Assembly: GCA_026545225.1 (NCBI GenBank)
Contig: CM048847.1
Coordinates: forward strand, 2,790,001-2,854,000
Direction: 5' to 3'
Source: Cornus controversa
Taxonomy: Eukaryota > Streptophyta > Magnoliopsida > Cornales > Cornaceae
Length of the DNA: 64,000 nt
Part shown: in pieces, positions 45,927-58,302 of the stretch
Position numbering within the stretch: the stretch's first letter is position 1
Layout of the letters: every line of letters begins with the position of its first letter
Translations under genes and position numbers: made by a program
Notes under the pieces: generated by a model
The model's database searches: none
What the model saw: the letters and a program-made list of their open reading frames with translations, nothing else
Told to the model about the DNA's origin: nothing

Positions 45927-48900
45927 CTTCTATTTGTCGTCTTCACATGGTTTGAGTGATCGGAGAGGACTTGGACATTTCTTAGCAAGCCTACTAGTTG
46001 ATGATGATGATGAGACACTTGGAGAGCTTCCTCGTGTCGTGTGTGAATTTAGGGATGTATTTCCGGGGGACTTGACACAATTGCCTCCGAAACGGGAAGT
46101 GGAGTTCGTGATAGATCTTGCTCCAGGTACCGCGCCCATTTCTATGGCACCGTATCGAATGGCACCGGCTGAGTTAAAAGAGCTAAAGGACCAATTGCAA
46201 GAGCTACTAGACAAAGGATTTGTACATCCTAGTACTTCGCCTTGGGGAGCTCCGGTTCTTTTTGCTAAGAAAAAGGACGGGTCTTTGCGGCTTTGCATTG
46301 ACTATCGAAAGTTGAATCGGGCAACAATCAAGAATAAGTATCCTTTACCAAGGATAGATGACTTGTTCGACCAACTTAAGGGTTCTAGATGTTTCTCAAA
46401 GATAGACTTGAGGTCAGGCTACTATCAGTTGGGGATTAGAGAGGCGGACATTCAGAAAACCGCTTTTCGCACACGATACGGACACTATGAGTTTTTGGTG
46501 ATGCCGTTTGGTTTGACGAATGCACCGGCAGCATTCATTGACTTAATGAATCGAGTGTTCAATGCTTATCTGGACAAGTTTGTAGTGGTGTTTGTTGATG
46601 ATATCCTAGTGTACTCGACTTCGGAAGAGGAGCACGAGGGTCACTTGAGGATCGTGTTGCAACTTCTAAGAGAACATCAACTATATGCCAAGTACGAGAA
46701 ATGTGAGTTTTGGCTAGCAGAGGTGAAATTCCTTGGGCATGTTGTGTCTGAAAGAGGAGTTTCCGTAGATCCATCCAAGGTAGAGGCGGTGATGAGTTGG
46801 GAAATACCTAAGAGCGTATTTGAGATACGTAGTTTCTTGGGACTGGCTGGATACTACAGGAGGTTTGTGAAAGACTTTTCGAGGTTAGCAGCACCAATGA
46901 CTAAGCTTACCCGAAAAGGAGTGAAGTTTGTGTGGGATGATGCTTGTGAGCATGCATTCATGGAATTGAAGAGCCGGTTGACTTCGGCTCCAATTTTGAT
47001 CATTCCAGAACGTGGGTTGGGGTATACAATTTATTGTGACGCCTCACGACTTGGTTTGGGGTGTGTGCTAATGCAAACCGAAAGAGTAGTGGCGTATGGT
47101 TCAAGGCAGTTGAAGACGCACGAACAAAACTACCCGACACACGACTTGGAATTGGCAGCGGTGATCTTTGCGCTTAAGGTGTGGAGATATTATTTGTATG
47201 GTGAGAAGTTTGAAGTGTTCTCGGATCACAAAAGTCTCAAATACCTTTTCTCACAAAAGGATTTGAATATGAGGCAACGGAGGTGGATGGAGTACATGGA
47301 GGATTATGACTTCGACTTGCAATATCATCCGGGGAAGGCCAATGTGGTAGCGGATGCATTGAGTAGAAAGTCACATGGTAACTTAGCGAGCTTAGCCATA
47401 CGGGAGTGGGAGATGATGGAAGATATCTCAGAAATGGGATTATATTTTCGTGAGGATAATGGACCGGCAATGTTATTTACTCTTATCGCTCAACCAACTC
47501 TTGTGAGTAGAGTGATTGAAGAGCAGAGGAAGGATAGTGAGGTTGAGACTATTCGCACACGGATTTCGGGTGGTGAAGTGGTGGATGGATGGACAGTCCA
47601 TTCGGATGAGAGCATGAGATTCAATGGGAAAATGTTTGTTCCCTTAGCTTGTCGGGAAGAGATTCTGGGAGAGTTTCACAACTCAAGGCTAGCAGTACAT
47701 CCAGGTGGTACCAAGATGTATCATAACCTACGCCGACAGTATTGGTGGAAGGGTATGAAAAAGGATGTAGCTCAGCGTGTAGCGAGGTGCCTCACTTGTC
47801 AACAAGTGAAGGCCGAGCATCAGAGACCGGCAGGGTTGTTACAGCCATTGCCTGTGGCTATGTGGAAATGGGAGCATGTCACTATGGACTTTGTGACGGG
47901 ACTTCCAAGGTCGAGGAAGGGTCACGATGCAATTTGGGTTGTCGTTGACAGATTGACAAAAGTAGCTCACTTTATTCCCATTAGAGTGACCGATGATGTG
48001 GATACTCTCAGTAGGTTGTACATTGAGCAGATCCTCAGACTTCATGGCATGCCAGTTTCTATTATTTCAGATAGAGACCCACGATTTACATCTCAGTTTT
48101 GGCAGAGTTTCCAAGCAGCACTTCATACGGACCTTCATTTTAGTACGGCTTTTCATCCACAGACGGACGGACAGTCTGAGCGTACTATGCAAATTTTGGA
48201 GGATATGTTGCGGGCATGTGTACTTGATCTTCGGGGTAGTTGGGAGGATCACCTTCCTTTGGTGGAGTTTGCATACAATAATAGCTATCAAGCTAGCATT
48301 GAAATGACTCCATTTGAGGCCTTGTATGGTAGACCATGCAGGTCACCTATCTGTTGGACTGAGGTAGGAGAGACAGTTTCTTTGGGACCAGATTTAGTTC
48401 GAGAAGCTACAGAGAAGATCAAGGCAATTCGACAGAGGTTACTTACAGCCCAAAGTCGTTAGAAAAGCTATGCCGATAGAAGGCGGCGACCTTTGGCATT
48501 TGAGGTGGGGGATCATGTCTTTTTGAAGGTCTCACCACGGAGAGGTTTGATGAGGTTTGGTCGTAGTGGCAAGCTAGCACCACGGTTCATCGGACCATTT
48601 GAGATTTTGGATCGGGTTGGAGAGGTTGCTTGCCGCTTGGCATTGCCACCGCAATTGTCAAGTGTGCACAACACTTTTCATGTGTCTATGTTGAGGAAGT
48701 ATGAACCAGACCCTTCACATGTGCTTGATTGGGCAGACCTTGTGGTGGAGGAGGATGTGTCATACGAGGAACGACCAATTCAGATTTTGGACACTAGAGA
48801 GCAAGTGCTTCGGGGCAAGACCATTCCCTTGGTTAAGGTGCTTTGGAGGCATCACGGGGTGGAAGAAGCTACATGGGAGCACGAACAGGAAGTCCGCTCA

Positions 48901-48927
48901 AAGTACCCCGAGTTGTTTACTACTTGA
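45907..48927 (+). pseudogene. pol: Pol (RT, RNase H, integrase, chromodomain), element 2 copy 2, one internal stop
   Basis: Same domain order and catalytic residues as copy 1. The copy 1 stop position is GGA (glycine) at 48,367-48,369, but a TAG occurs at 48,460-48,462 where copy 1 has CAG (glutamine). The last ~155 codons, including the chromodomain-like end, are therefore cut off. Other differences from copy 1: Arg to Ile in the SWERPKS/SWEIPKS segment after RT, and Arg to Gln and Asp to His in the integrase core just after the second catalytic Asp (TSRF/TSQF, ALDTD/ALHTD). Both pol copies were probably functional ancestors recently inactivated by independent point mutations. Confidence 0.9.
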
Positions 48928-48960
48928 GGTATGTTTCTAATTTCGAGGACGAAATTCCTT

Positions 48961-48974
48961 TAAGGTGGGGAGGT
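48961..48974 (+). other. Polypurine tract, element 2 copy 2
   Basis: TAAGGTGGGGAGGT directly before the LTR 3 start TGTAACGACC, identical to the copy 1 tract. Confidence 0.88.
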
Positions 48975-51561
48975 TGTAACGACCCAATTTTTTTTTTATT
49001 AAAGGTTAAGTGAATTTCTTTAAGCATGATTAATCGCTTAATGACATGCTTAGCGGACTTAAATGATCTTTTTATGTTTTCGGTTACGGGTGTGAGACCG
49101 GAATTGGTTCGGGTAAACCGGGAAAATAACCATGGACTTTAGAGAGTGCCTTGGGGGTATGGATGAAATTTTAAGGGCATCAATGAAGTTTTAGAAAATG
49201 AGGAAAGGCTAGTTTGCGAATAAGCGCAAAAAGGCCCATAACAAGGAGCAAATAAGGGAAAGGTATAGGGTTTAGTTGCAAAAGGTGAAATATATGATTT
49301 ATATATGTGTAAAAAGAGAGAAAAATCAGATTTTTCACTTTTCTCTCTCTCTGCATTCGGATATCACTATCTCTCTCTACAAGTTTTTCTTCTCTCCTTC
49401 TCTCTAAGTTTTGAGGGCCAAGAAGTGAGATTTAAGGGTGGAGCCAAGAATTAAAGTTGCTCCCCTCACTCTCCTCTTCAATTTGATCGGTGGAAAGTTT
49501 CCATTGGAGGAGTTTGTAGCTTGAAGGGTTTAGGGCTTTGCTCAACCAAGCTTGGATTTTGAGGTAGGGGTGCTAGACTCATCTTTACTTTGATTCTATA
49601 GGTCACATAGTTGTGACATGAAAGATAGATTTGATTTCTTGAGCCTAGGGTTATGTATATGTGTATATATATATACCATTGTGAATTATGAATGTAAAAA
49701 TGTCTAACATGTTAGTTAGAACTTATTTATGTTGCATATGTGAAGTTGAGACTATGAATGCTTTTTGATGAAAATGTGTTCCTTTGGTGAAAACATAAAA
49801 ACATGGGTGTTTATAGATTTATGCATGAAAGATATTATTTTCTTGAAAAATGCATAAGCATGATGATTTCCATGATGTGAGTGTGATGACATTGTGACAA
49901 TCTTGAAGTGGAAAGAAAATGCATTGTTTTGAGAAAATGCATTGCATTGTGTTGATTGAGTGCATTGATGTGATTATGTGCACTACGTGAAAAGCGAGGT
50001 TTTTGGGGCGTGACAACATTGAAAATTAAGATAAGGGGATGACCCCTAGGGTGAAAGACCCAAGACTTGGCCAAGCGGATGGCGCATCCGTCGGAATAGT
50101 GAACCGAGAAGCGTAAGCAGAGTTTGGGTGCCGAAGAGACCCTTACTACGAGGTGGTTTGATAAGCTAGTCCCCATTGAATTGATTTCCGGATTTATGTG
50201 GCGTGAGTTATATATATATGAAATGTGACTTGTTCAAGTTGATGTATATATATATGTATACCTTGAAATGTAAAGCATCACGCATGATTTCCAAAACTTG
50301 TTGGTTTTGAGGGTAAAAAGCATGGATATTTGTCATATAGATTGTAAGGATTTCATATGCATTCATGCATGGCCGCCTGAGTTAGAGTGGGGTTGGGTGG
50401 ATCATTCCTACTGAGCCGCAGTGGTGCTCACCCCCTATATATAAATTTTTTTTTTTTCAGATAAGGCCCCATTGGTGGATGAAGCATGAATAGCTCAAGA
50501 AACCTTGTTGAGTTCCATTTTTGGACTTTTGATTTTTGAGATGTAAATAGATGTCCATGCCGGTTTGTGGCATCTGGACTCGATGGAAAGTGTTGTAATT
50601 ACATTTTGAGTATGTTGGTATGTTTTAGTTCACATGTAATGACTTTATGTTGATCACATGTGATATTTGGTGCATGAATGGAAGGAAGTGGTTTGGACTC
50701 CAAATCTGTGTATTATCTTGTGGAATGGAATGAATGAGGGATTTTTTTTTAGCTTTTATGTATGATATTGAGAGAATGAAAGTTGGAGATTATGGTTGTT
50801 TGGAATTATGTAGATGTTATAGCAGCATCTCTTTTATATGTAACTTGCAATTGAATTGGACCTAGTATGTATTCATGTAATAAAGTTGGTTTATGGGATG
50901 GTTGATAGAGATTCAATTGTTTTTATTAGGAGTACTTGCATAATGATCATTGTGAATGATTAGAATGTTATTTGGATGATGAAATAGCAGTTGTAGATGA
51001 TTGAAAATGTTTAGGTTTGAGTTTTGGAGTTAGTTTTGTGATGAAAGAGGCTAAAAGAAGTTCCCAGGTGAAAACAGTCGACTTTCTCTTCAAGAGAAGT
51101 CGGCTTTTTTGTCCAGTAGCTTTTAGAGCTTTCTGGGAAGGTAAGATAGTCGACTTTCTCTTTTGGGACAGAAGACTATCTTACTACTCTAGAAACTTCA
51201 TTTTTTTGGAAATCAGGATTTTTCACTTTCTGGGAGGGAAAGACAGTCGACTATGTGTTTTTGGGCATTTCTGGGAGGGTAAGACAGAAGACTATCTTAC
51301 TGCTCTAGAAATTCAAGTTCTTGAATTAAGCACAACTTGGCCATTTCAAACCCAAATCAATTAATTCTTTTTTTTGAAATTGATTCTTTTTGAACACTCT
51401 TTCCAATGGTGCAAGTTTTAAGTTCAAATTCCACTCACATATGGAGCTGAGTTCTAAAACTTGTGATTAGTATGTGATATCAAGGAATGACAGTGATTAG
51501 GGTGTGGATGATTAGCTTAAGTCACCCCTAGTTTCCGAGAGATGGAAATCGGGGCGTGACA
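48975..51561 (+). mobile_element. LTR 3 of element 2 (2,587 bp)
   Basis: Starts TGTAACGACC and ends CGTGACA directly at the right GTTGT duplication. It is one base shorter than LTRs 1 and 2 in the T-run near 50,450. TATA candidate at 49,298, stem-loop block at 50,023-50,167, palindrome cluster at ~51,073-51,313. Confidence 0.93.
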
Positions 51562-54500
51562 GTTGTCGTCATGCCTGATTATTGCAAGCAATTGTTCTTT
51601 CGACTCAGAACAACTCAAACAAACATGGATGAAGATCAAATCGACATGCTCGTCGTTTCTTTGGGACGCTTTGATGGTTTCATTTAGAAAAAAGCAGCGT
51701 ACGATTAGTATTATGGCATGACTTCTTTTGGAATGCGGTTTTCGAATCAAAACAACTCAAATGAAATAAGTTTAAAATGGTTGGTAGCTTGCTAATTTAT
51801 TTCTTTAGATGTCCAAACTGTCGAACTTGGAACAAAGCACCATACGGTTGTGATGAAGATCGGATTGACATGTTCGTCACTTCTTTTGGATGCTTTGATG
51901 GTCTAATTTGGAAAAAAGAAACTTACGATTCTGATTATGGCACGACTTCTCAAGGAATGCGTTTTTGAATAAGAACAACTAAAACTAAACTTGTTTAAAA
52001 TCATCGATAGCTTGGGAATTGTTTCTTTTACTTTTCCAGATGGTTGAAGTTGGCATAGAGCACCATACGGTTGTGATCATTCATGAGTGCAACAAGGAAT
52101 TACTATTTTTGATTCAGGACATCCTAATGGTTGAATTTGGCATAAAGCAATGTATAATTCTAAGTATGGCACGATTTCACATGGATTGGACTTTTCGAAT
52201 CCGGACAAGTCAAACGAAACAAGTTCGAAACTGTTGTTGTCATTCTCTATTTTTCTGAACATCCAGATGGTCAATTCTAGCACAAAGCGCCATACGGTTG
52301 TCGTCATGCCTGATTATTGCAAGCAATTGTTCTTTCGACTCAGAACAACTCAAACAAACATGGATGAAGATCGGATCGACATGCTCGTCGTTTCTTTGGG
52401 ACGCTTTGATGGTTTCATTTAGAAAAAAGCAGCGTACGATTGTGATTATGGCACGACTTCTCTTGGAATGCGATTTTCGAATCAAAACAACTCAAATGAA
52501 ACAAGTTTAAATTGGTTGGTAGCTGGCTAATTGTTTCCTTTAGATGTCCAAACGGTCGAACTTGGAACAAAGCACCATACGGTTGTGATGAAGATCGGAT
52601 TGACATGTTCGTCACTTCTTTTGGATGCTTTGATGGTCTAATTTAGGAAAAAGAAACTTACGATTCTGATTATGACACGACTTCTCAAGGAATGGGGTTT
52701 TTGAATCAGAACAACTCAAACTAAACTTGTTTAAAATCCTCGATAGCTTGGGAATTGTTTCTTTTACTTTTCCAGATGGTTGAAGTTGGCATAGAGCACC
52801 ATACGGTTGTGATCATTCATGGGTACAGCATGGAATTACTCTTTTCGATTCAGGACATCCTAACGGTTGAATTTGGCATAAAGCAACGTATCATTCTAGG
52901 TATTGCACGATTTCACGTGGATTGGGACTTTTCGAATCAGGACAAGTCAAACGAAACATGTTCGAAACCGTTCTTGTCGTTCTCTATTCTTCTGGACATC
53001 CAGATGGTCAATTCTAGCACAAAGCGTCATACGGTTGTCGTCATGCCTGATTATTGCAAGCAATTGTTTTTTCGATTCAGAACAACTCAAACAAACACGG
53101 ATGAAGATCGGATTGACATGCTCGTCGTTTCTTTGGGACACTTTGATGGTTTCATTTAGAAAAAAGCAGCGTACGATTAGTATTCTGGCACGACTTCTTT
53201 TGGAATGCGGTTTTTGAATCAAAACAACTGAAATGAAACAAGTTTAAAATGGTTGGTAGCTTGCTAATTGTTTCCTTTAGATGTCCAAACGGTCGAACTT
53301 GGAACAAAGCACCATATGGTTGTGATGAAGATCGGATTGACATGTTCGTCACTTCTATTGGATGCTTTGATGGTCTAATTTGGAAAAAAGAAACTTTCGA
53401 TTCTGATTATGGCACGACTTCTCAAGGAATGGGTTTTTTAATCAGTACAACTCAAACTAAACTTGTTTAAAATCCACGATAGCTTGGGAATTGTTTCTTT
53501 TACTTTTCCAGATGGTTGAAGTTGGCATAGAGCACCATACGGTTGTGATAATTCATGAGTGCAGCAAGGAATTACTATTTTTGATTCAGGACGTCCAGAT
53601 GGTTGAATTTGGCATAAAGCAATGTATAATTCTAAGTATGGCACGATTTCACGTGGATTGGACTTTTCGAATCAGGACAAGTCAAACGAAACAAGTTCGA
53701 AACCGTTGTTCTCATTCTCTATTTTTTTGAACATACAGATGGTCAATTCTAGCACAAAGCGCCATACGGTTGTCGTCATGCCTGATTATTGCAAGCAATT
53801 GTTCTTTTCGACGCAGAACAACTCAAACAAACATGGATGAAGATCGGATCGACATGCTCGTCGTTTCTTTGGGACGCTTTGATGGTTTCATTTAGAAAAA
53901 AGCAGCGTAGGATTAGTATTATGGCACGACTTCTCTTGGAATGCGGTTTTCGAATCAAAACAACTCAAATGAAACAAGTTTAAATTGGTTGGTAGCTGGC
54001 TAATTGTTTCCTTTAGATGTCCAAACGGTCGAACTTGGAACAAAGCACCATACGGTTGTGATGAAGATCGGATTGACATGTTCGTCACTTCTTTTGGATG
54101 CTTTGATGGTCTAATTTGGAAAAAAGAAACTTACGATTCTGATTATGGCACGACTTCTCAAGGAATGGGTTTTTGAATCAGAACAACTCAAACTAAACTT
54201 GTTTAAAATCCTCGATAGCTTGGGAATTGTTTCTTTTACTTTTCCAGATGGTTGAAGTTGGCATAAAGCACCATACGGTTGTGATCATTCCTGGGTACAG
54301 CATGGAATTACTCTTTTCGATTCAGGACATCCTAACGGTTGAATTTGGCATAAAGCAACGTATAATTCTAGGTATTACACGATTTCACGTGGATTGGGAC
54401 TTTTCGAATCAGGACAAGTCAAACGAAACATGTTCGAAACCGTTCTTATCGTTCTCTATTCTTCTGGACATCCAGATGGTCAATTCTAGCACAAAGTGTC

Positions 54501-54839
54501 ATACGGTTGTCGTCATGCCTGATTATTGCAAGCAATTGTTCTTTCGATTCAGAACAACTCAAACAAACACGGATGAAGATCGGATTGACATGCTCGTCGT
54601 TTCTTTGGGACACTTTGATGGTTTCATCTAGAAAAAAGCAGCGTACGATTAGTATTCTGGCACGACTTCTTTTGGAATGCGGTTTTTGAATCAAAACAAC
54701 TGAAATGAAACAAGTTTAAAATGGTTGGTAGCTTGCTAATTGTTTCCTTTAGATGTCCAAACGGTCAAACTTGGAACAAAGCACCATGCGGTTGTGATGA
54801 AGATCGGATTGACATGTTCGTCACTTCTATTGGATGCTT

Positions 54840-56310
54840 TGATGGTCTAATTTGGAAAAAAGACACTTTCGATTCTGATTATGGCACGACTTCTCAAGGA
54901 TTGGGTTTTTGAATCAGTACAACTCAAACTAAACTTGTTTAAAATCCACGATAGCTTGGGAATTGTTTCTTTTACTTTTCCAGATGGTTGAAGTTGGCAT
55001 AGAGCACCATACGGTTGTGATCATTCATAAGTGCAGCAAAGAATTACTATTTTTGATTCAGGACTTCCTGATGGTTGAATTTGGCATAAAGTAATGTATA
55101 ATTCTAAGTATGGCACGATTTCACGTGGATTGGACTTTTCGAATCAGGACAAGTCAAACGAAACAAGTTCGAAACCGTTGTTCTCATTCTCTATTTTTCT
55201 GAACATCCAGATGGTCAATTCTAGCACAAAGCGCCATACGGTTGTCGTCATGCCTGATTATTGCAAGCAATTCTTCTTTTCGACTCAGAACAACTCAAAC
55301 AAACATGGATGAAGATCGGATCGACATGCTCGACGTTTCTTTGGGACGCTTTGATGGTTTCATTTAGAAGAAAGCAGCGTACGATTAGTATTATGGCACG
55401 ACTTCTCTTGGAATGCAGTTTTCGAATCAAAACAACTCAAATGAAACAAGTTTAAATTGGTTGGTAGCTTGCTAATTGTTTCCTTTAGATGTCCAAACGG
55501 TCGAACTTGGAACAAAGCACTATACTGTTGTGATGAAGATCGGATTGACATGTTCGTCACTTCTTTTGGATGCTTTGATGGTCTAATTTGGAAAAAAGAC
55601 ACTTTCGATTCTGATTATGGCACGACTTCTCAAGGATTGGGTTTTTGAATCAGTACAACTCAAACTAAACTTGTTTAAAATCCACGATAGCTTGGGAATT
55701 GTTTCTTTTACTTTTCCAGATGGTTGAAGTTGGCATAGAGCACCATACGGTTGTGATCATTCATAAGTGCAGCAAAGAATTACTATTTTTGATTCAGGAC
55801 TTCCTGATGGTTGAATTTGGCATAAAGTAATGTATAATTCTAAGTATGGCACGATTTCACGTGGATTGGACTTTTCGAATCAGGACAAGTCAAACGAAAC
55901 AAGTTCGAAACCGTTGTTCTCATTCTCTATTTTTCTGAACATCCAGATGGTCAATTCTAGCACAAAGCGCCATACGGTTGTCGTCATGCCTGATTATTGC
56001 AAGCAATTCTTCTTTTCGACTCAGAACAACTCAAACAAACATGGATGAAGATCGGATCGACATGCTCGACGTTTCTTTGGGACGCTTTGATGGTTTCATT
56101 TAGAAGAAAGCAGCGTACGATTAGTATTATGGCACGACTTCTCTTGGAATGCAGTTTTCGAATCAAAACAACTCAAATGAAACAAGTTTAAATTGGTTGG
56201 TAGCTTGCTAATTGTTTCCTTTAGATGTCCAAACGGTCGAACTTGGAACAAAGCACTATACTGTTGTGATGAAGATCGGATTGACATGTTCGTCACTTCT
56301 TTTGGATGCT
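54840..56310. repeat. Exact tandem duplication of a single 736-bp monomer
   Basis: From about 54,850 to 56,310 two adjacent copies at a 736-bp shift share private variants seen nowhere else here: GACACTTTCG, CATTCATAAGTGCAGCAAAG, AAGTAATGTATAATTC, GCAATTCTTCTTTTCG, CTCGACGTTTC, TAGAAGAAAGCAG and CACTATACTGTTG. Both copies have B-type gamma subunits, so the 1,472-bp alternation is broken. This is a recent single-step unequal exchange. Confidence 0.8.
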
Positions 56311-58302
56311 TTGATGGTCTAATTTGGAAAAAAGAAACTTACGATTCTGATTATGGCACGACTTCTAAAGGAATGGGTTTTTGAATCAGAACAACTCAAA
56401 CTAAACTTGTTTAAAATCCTCGATAGCTTGGGAATTGTTTCTTTTACTTTTCCAGATGGTTGAAGTTGGCATAGAGCACCATACGGTTGTGATCATTCAT
56501 GGGTGCAGCATGGAATTACTCTTTTCGATTCAGGACATCCTAACGGTTGAATTTGGCATAAAGCAACGTATAATTCTAGGTATTGCACGATTTCACGTGG
56601 ATTGGGACTTTTCGAATCAGGACAAGTCAAAGGAAACATGTTCGAAACCGTTCTTGTCGTTCTCTATTTTTCTGAACATCCAGATGGTCAATTCTAGCAC
56701 AAAGCGCCATACGGTTGTCGTCATGCCTGATTATTGCAAGCAATTGTTCTTTCGACTCAGAACAACTCAAACAAACCCGGATGAAGATCGGATTGACATG
56801 CTCGTCGTTTCTTTGGGACGCTTTGATGGTTTCATTTAGAAAAAAGCAGTGTACGATTAGTATTATGGCATGACTTCTTTTGGAATACGGTTTTCGAATC
56901 AAAACAACTCAAATGAAACAAGTTTAAAATGGTTGGCAGCTTGCTAATTTATTTCTTTAGATGTCCAAATTGTCGAACTTGGAACAAAGCACCATACGGT
57001 TGTGATGAAGATCGGGTTGACATGTTCGTCACTTCTTTTGGATGCTTTGATGGTCTAATTTGGAAAAAAGAAACTTACGATTCTGATTATGGCACGACTT
57101 CTCAAGGAATGGGTTTTTGAATCAGAACAACTAAAACTAAACTTGTTTAAAATCATCGATAGCTTGGGAATTGTTTCTTTTACTTTTCCAGATGGTTGAA
57201 GTTGGCATAGAGCACCATACGGTTGTGATCATTCATGAGTGCAGCAAGGAATTACTATTTTTGATTCAGGACATCCTAATGGTTGAATTTGGCATAAAGC
57301 AATGTATAATTCTAAGTATGGCACGATTTCACATGGATTGGACTTTTCGAATCCGGACAAGTCAAACGAAACAAGTTCGAAACCGTTGTTGTCATTCTCT
57401 ATTTTTCTGAACATCCAGATGGTCAATTCTAGCACAAAGCGCCATACGGTTGTCGTCATGCCTGATTATTGCAAGCAATTGTTCTTTCGACTCAGAACAA
57501 CTCAAACAAACATGGATGAAGATCGGATCGACATGCTCGTCGTTTCTTTGGGACGCTTTGATGGTTTCATTTAGAAAAAAGCAGCGTACGATTGTGATTA
57601 TGGCACGACTTCTCTTGGAATGCGATTTTCGAATCAAAACAACTCAAATGAAACAAGTTTAAAATGGTTGGTAGCTTGCTAATTGTTTCCTTTAGATGTC
57701 CAAACGGTCGAACTTGGAACAAAGCACCATAAGGTTGTGATGAAGATCGGATTGACATGTTCGTTACTTATTTTGGATGCTTTGATGGTCTAATTTAGGA
57801 AAAAGAAACTTACGATTCTGATTATGACACGACTTCTCAAGGAATGGGGTTTTTGAATCAGAACAACTCAAACTAAACTTGTTTAAAATCCTCGATAGCT
57901 TGGGAATTGTTTCTTTTACTTTTCCAGATGGTTGAAGTTGGCATAGAGCACCATACGGTTGTGATAATTCATGAGTGCAGCAAGGAATTACTATTTTTGA
58001 TTCAGGACGTTCTGATGGTTGAATTTGGCATAAAGCAATGTATAATTCAAAGTATGGCACGATTTCACGTGGATTGGACTTTTCGAATCATGACAAGTCA
58101 AACGAAACAAGTTCGAAACTGTTCTTGTCATTCTCTATTCTTCTGGACATCCAGATGGTCAATTCTAGCACAAAGCGCCATACGGTTGTCGTCATGCCTG
58201 ATTATTGCAAGCAATTGTTCTTTCGGCTAAGAAAAACTCAAACAAACACGGATGAAGATCAGATTGACATGCTCGTCGTTTCTTTGGGACGCTTTGATGG
58301 TT

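Larger units (their letters stand above)
33871..51561 (+). mobile_element. Element 2: tandem Tekay-clade chromovirus (LTR-internal-LTR-internal-LTR)
   Basis: A 17,691-bp Ty3/gypsy element with three LTRs (33,871-36,458; 41,423-44,010; 48,975-51,561) and two internal regions of 4,964 bp, all in the same direction, inside one pair of GTTGT duplications. Each internal region has a PBS, leader, gag with protease, pol with RT, RNase H, integrase and chromodomain, and a polypurine tract. The two interiors differ by roughly ten substitutions seen by eye and the LTRs by about three plus one T-run length change, so the insertion is young. Unequal crossover between an LTR of one copy and the opposite LTR of its allele or sister would give this structure from one insertion. 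Clade assignment rests on chromodomain position, Gag/RT sequence style and PBS type. Confidence 0.92.

Noticed and set aside
33871..51561. Centromere-specific CRM lineage for element 2
   Set aside because: The C-terminus has a Tekay-type chromodomain arrangement and long LTRs; no CR-motif typical of CRM was recognised. Centromere location is not supported by sequence alone.
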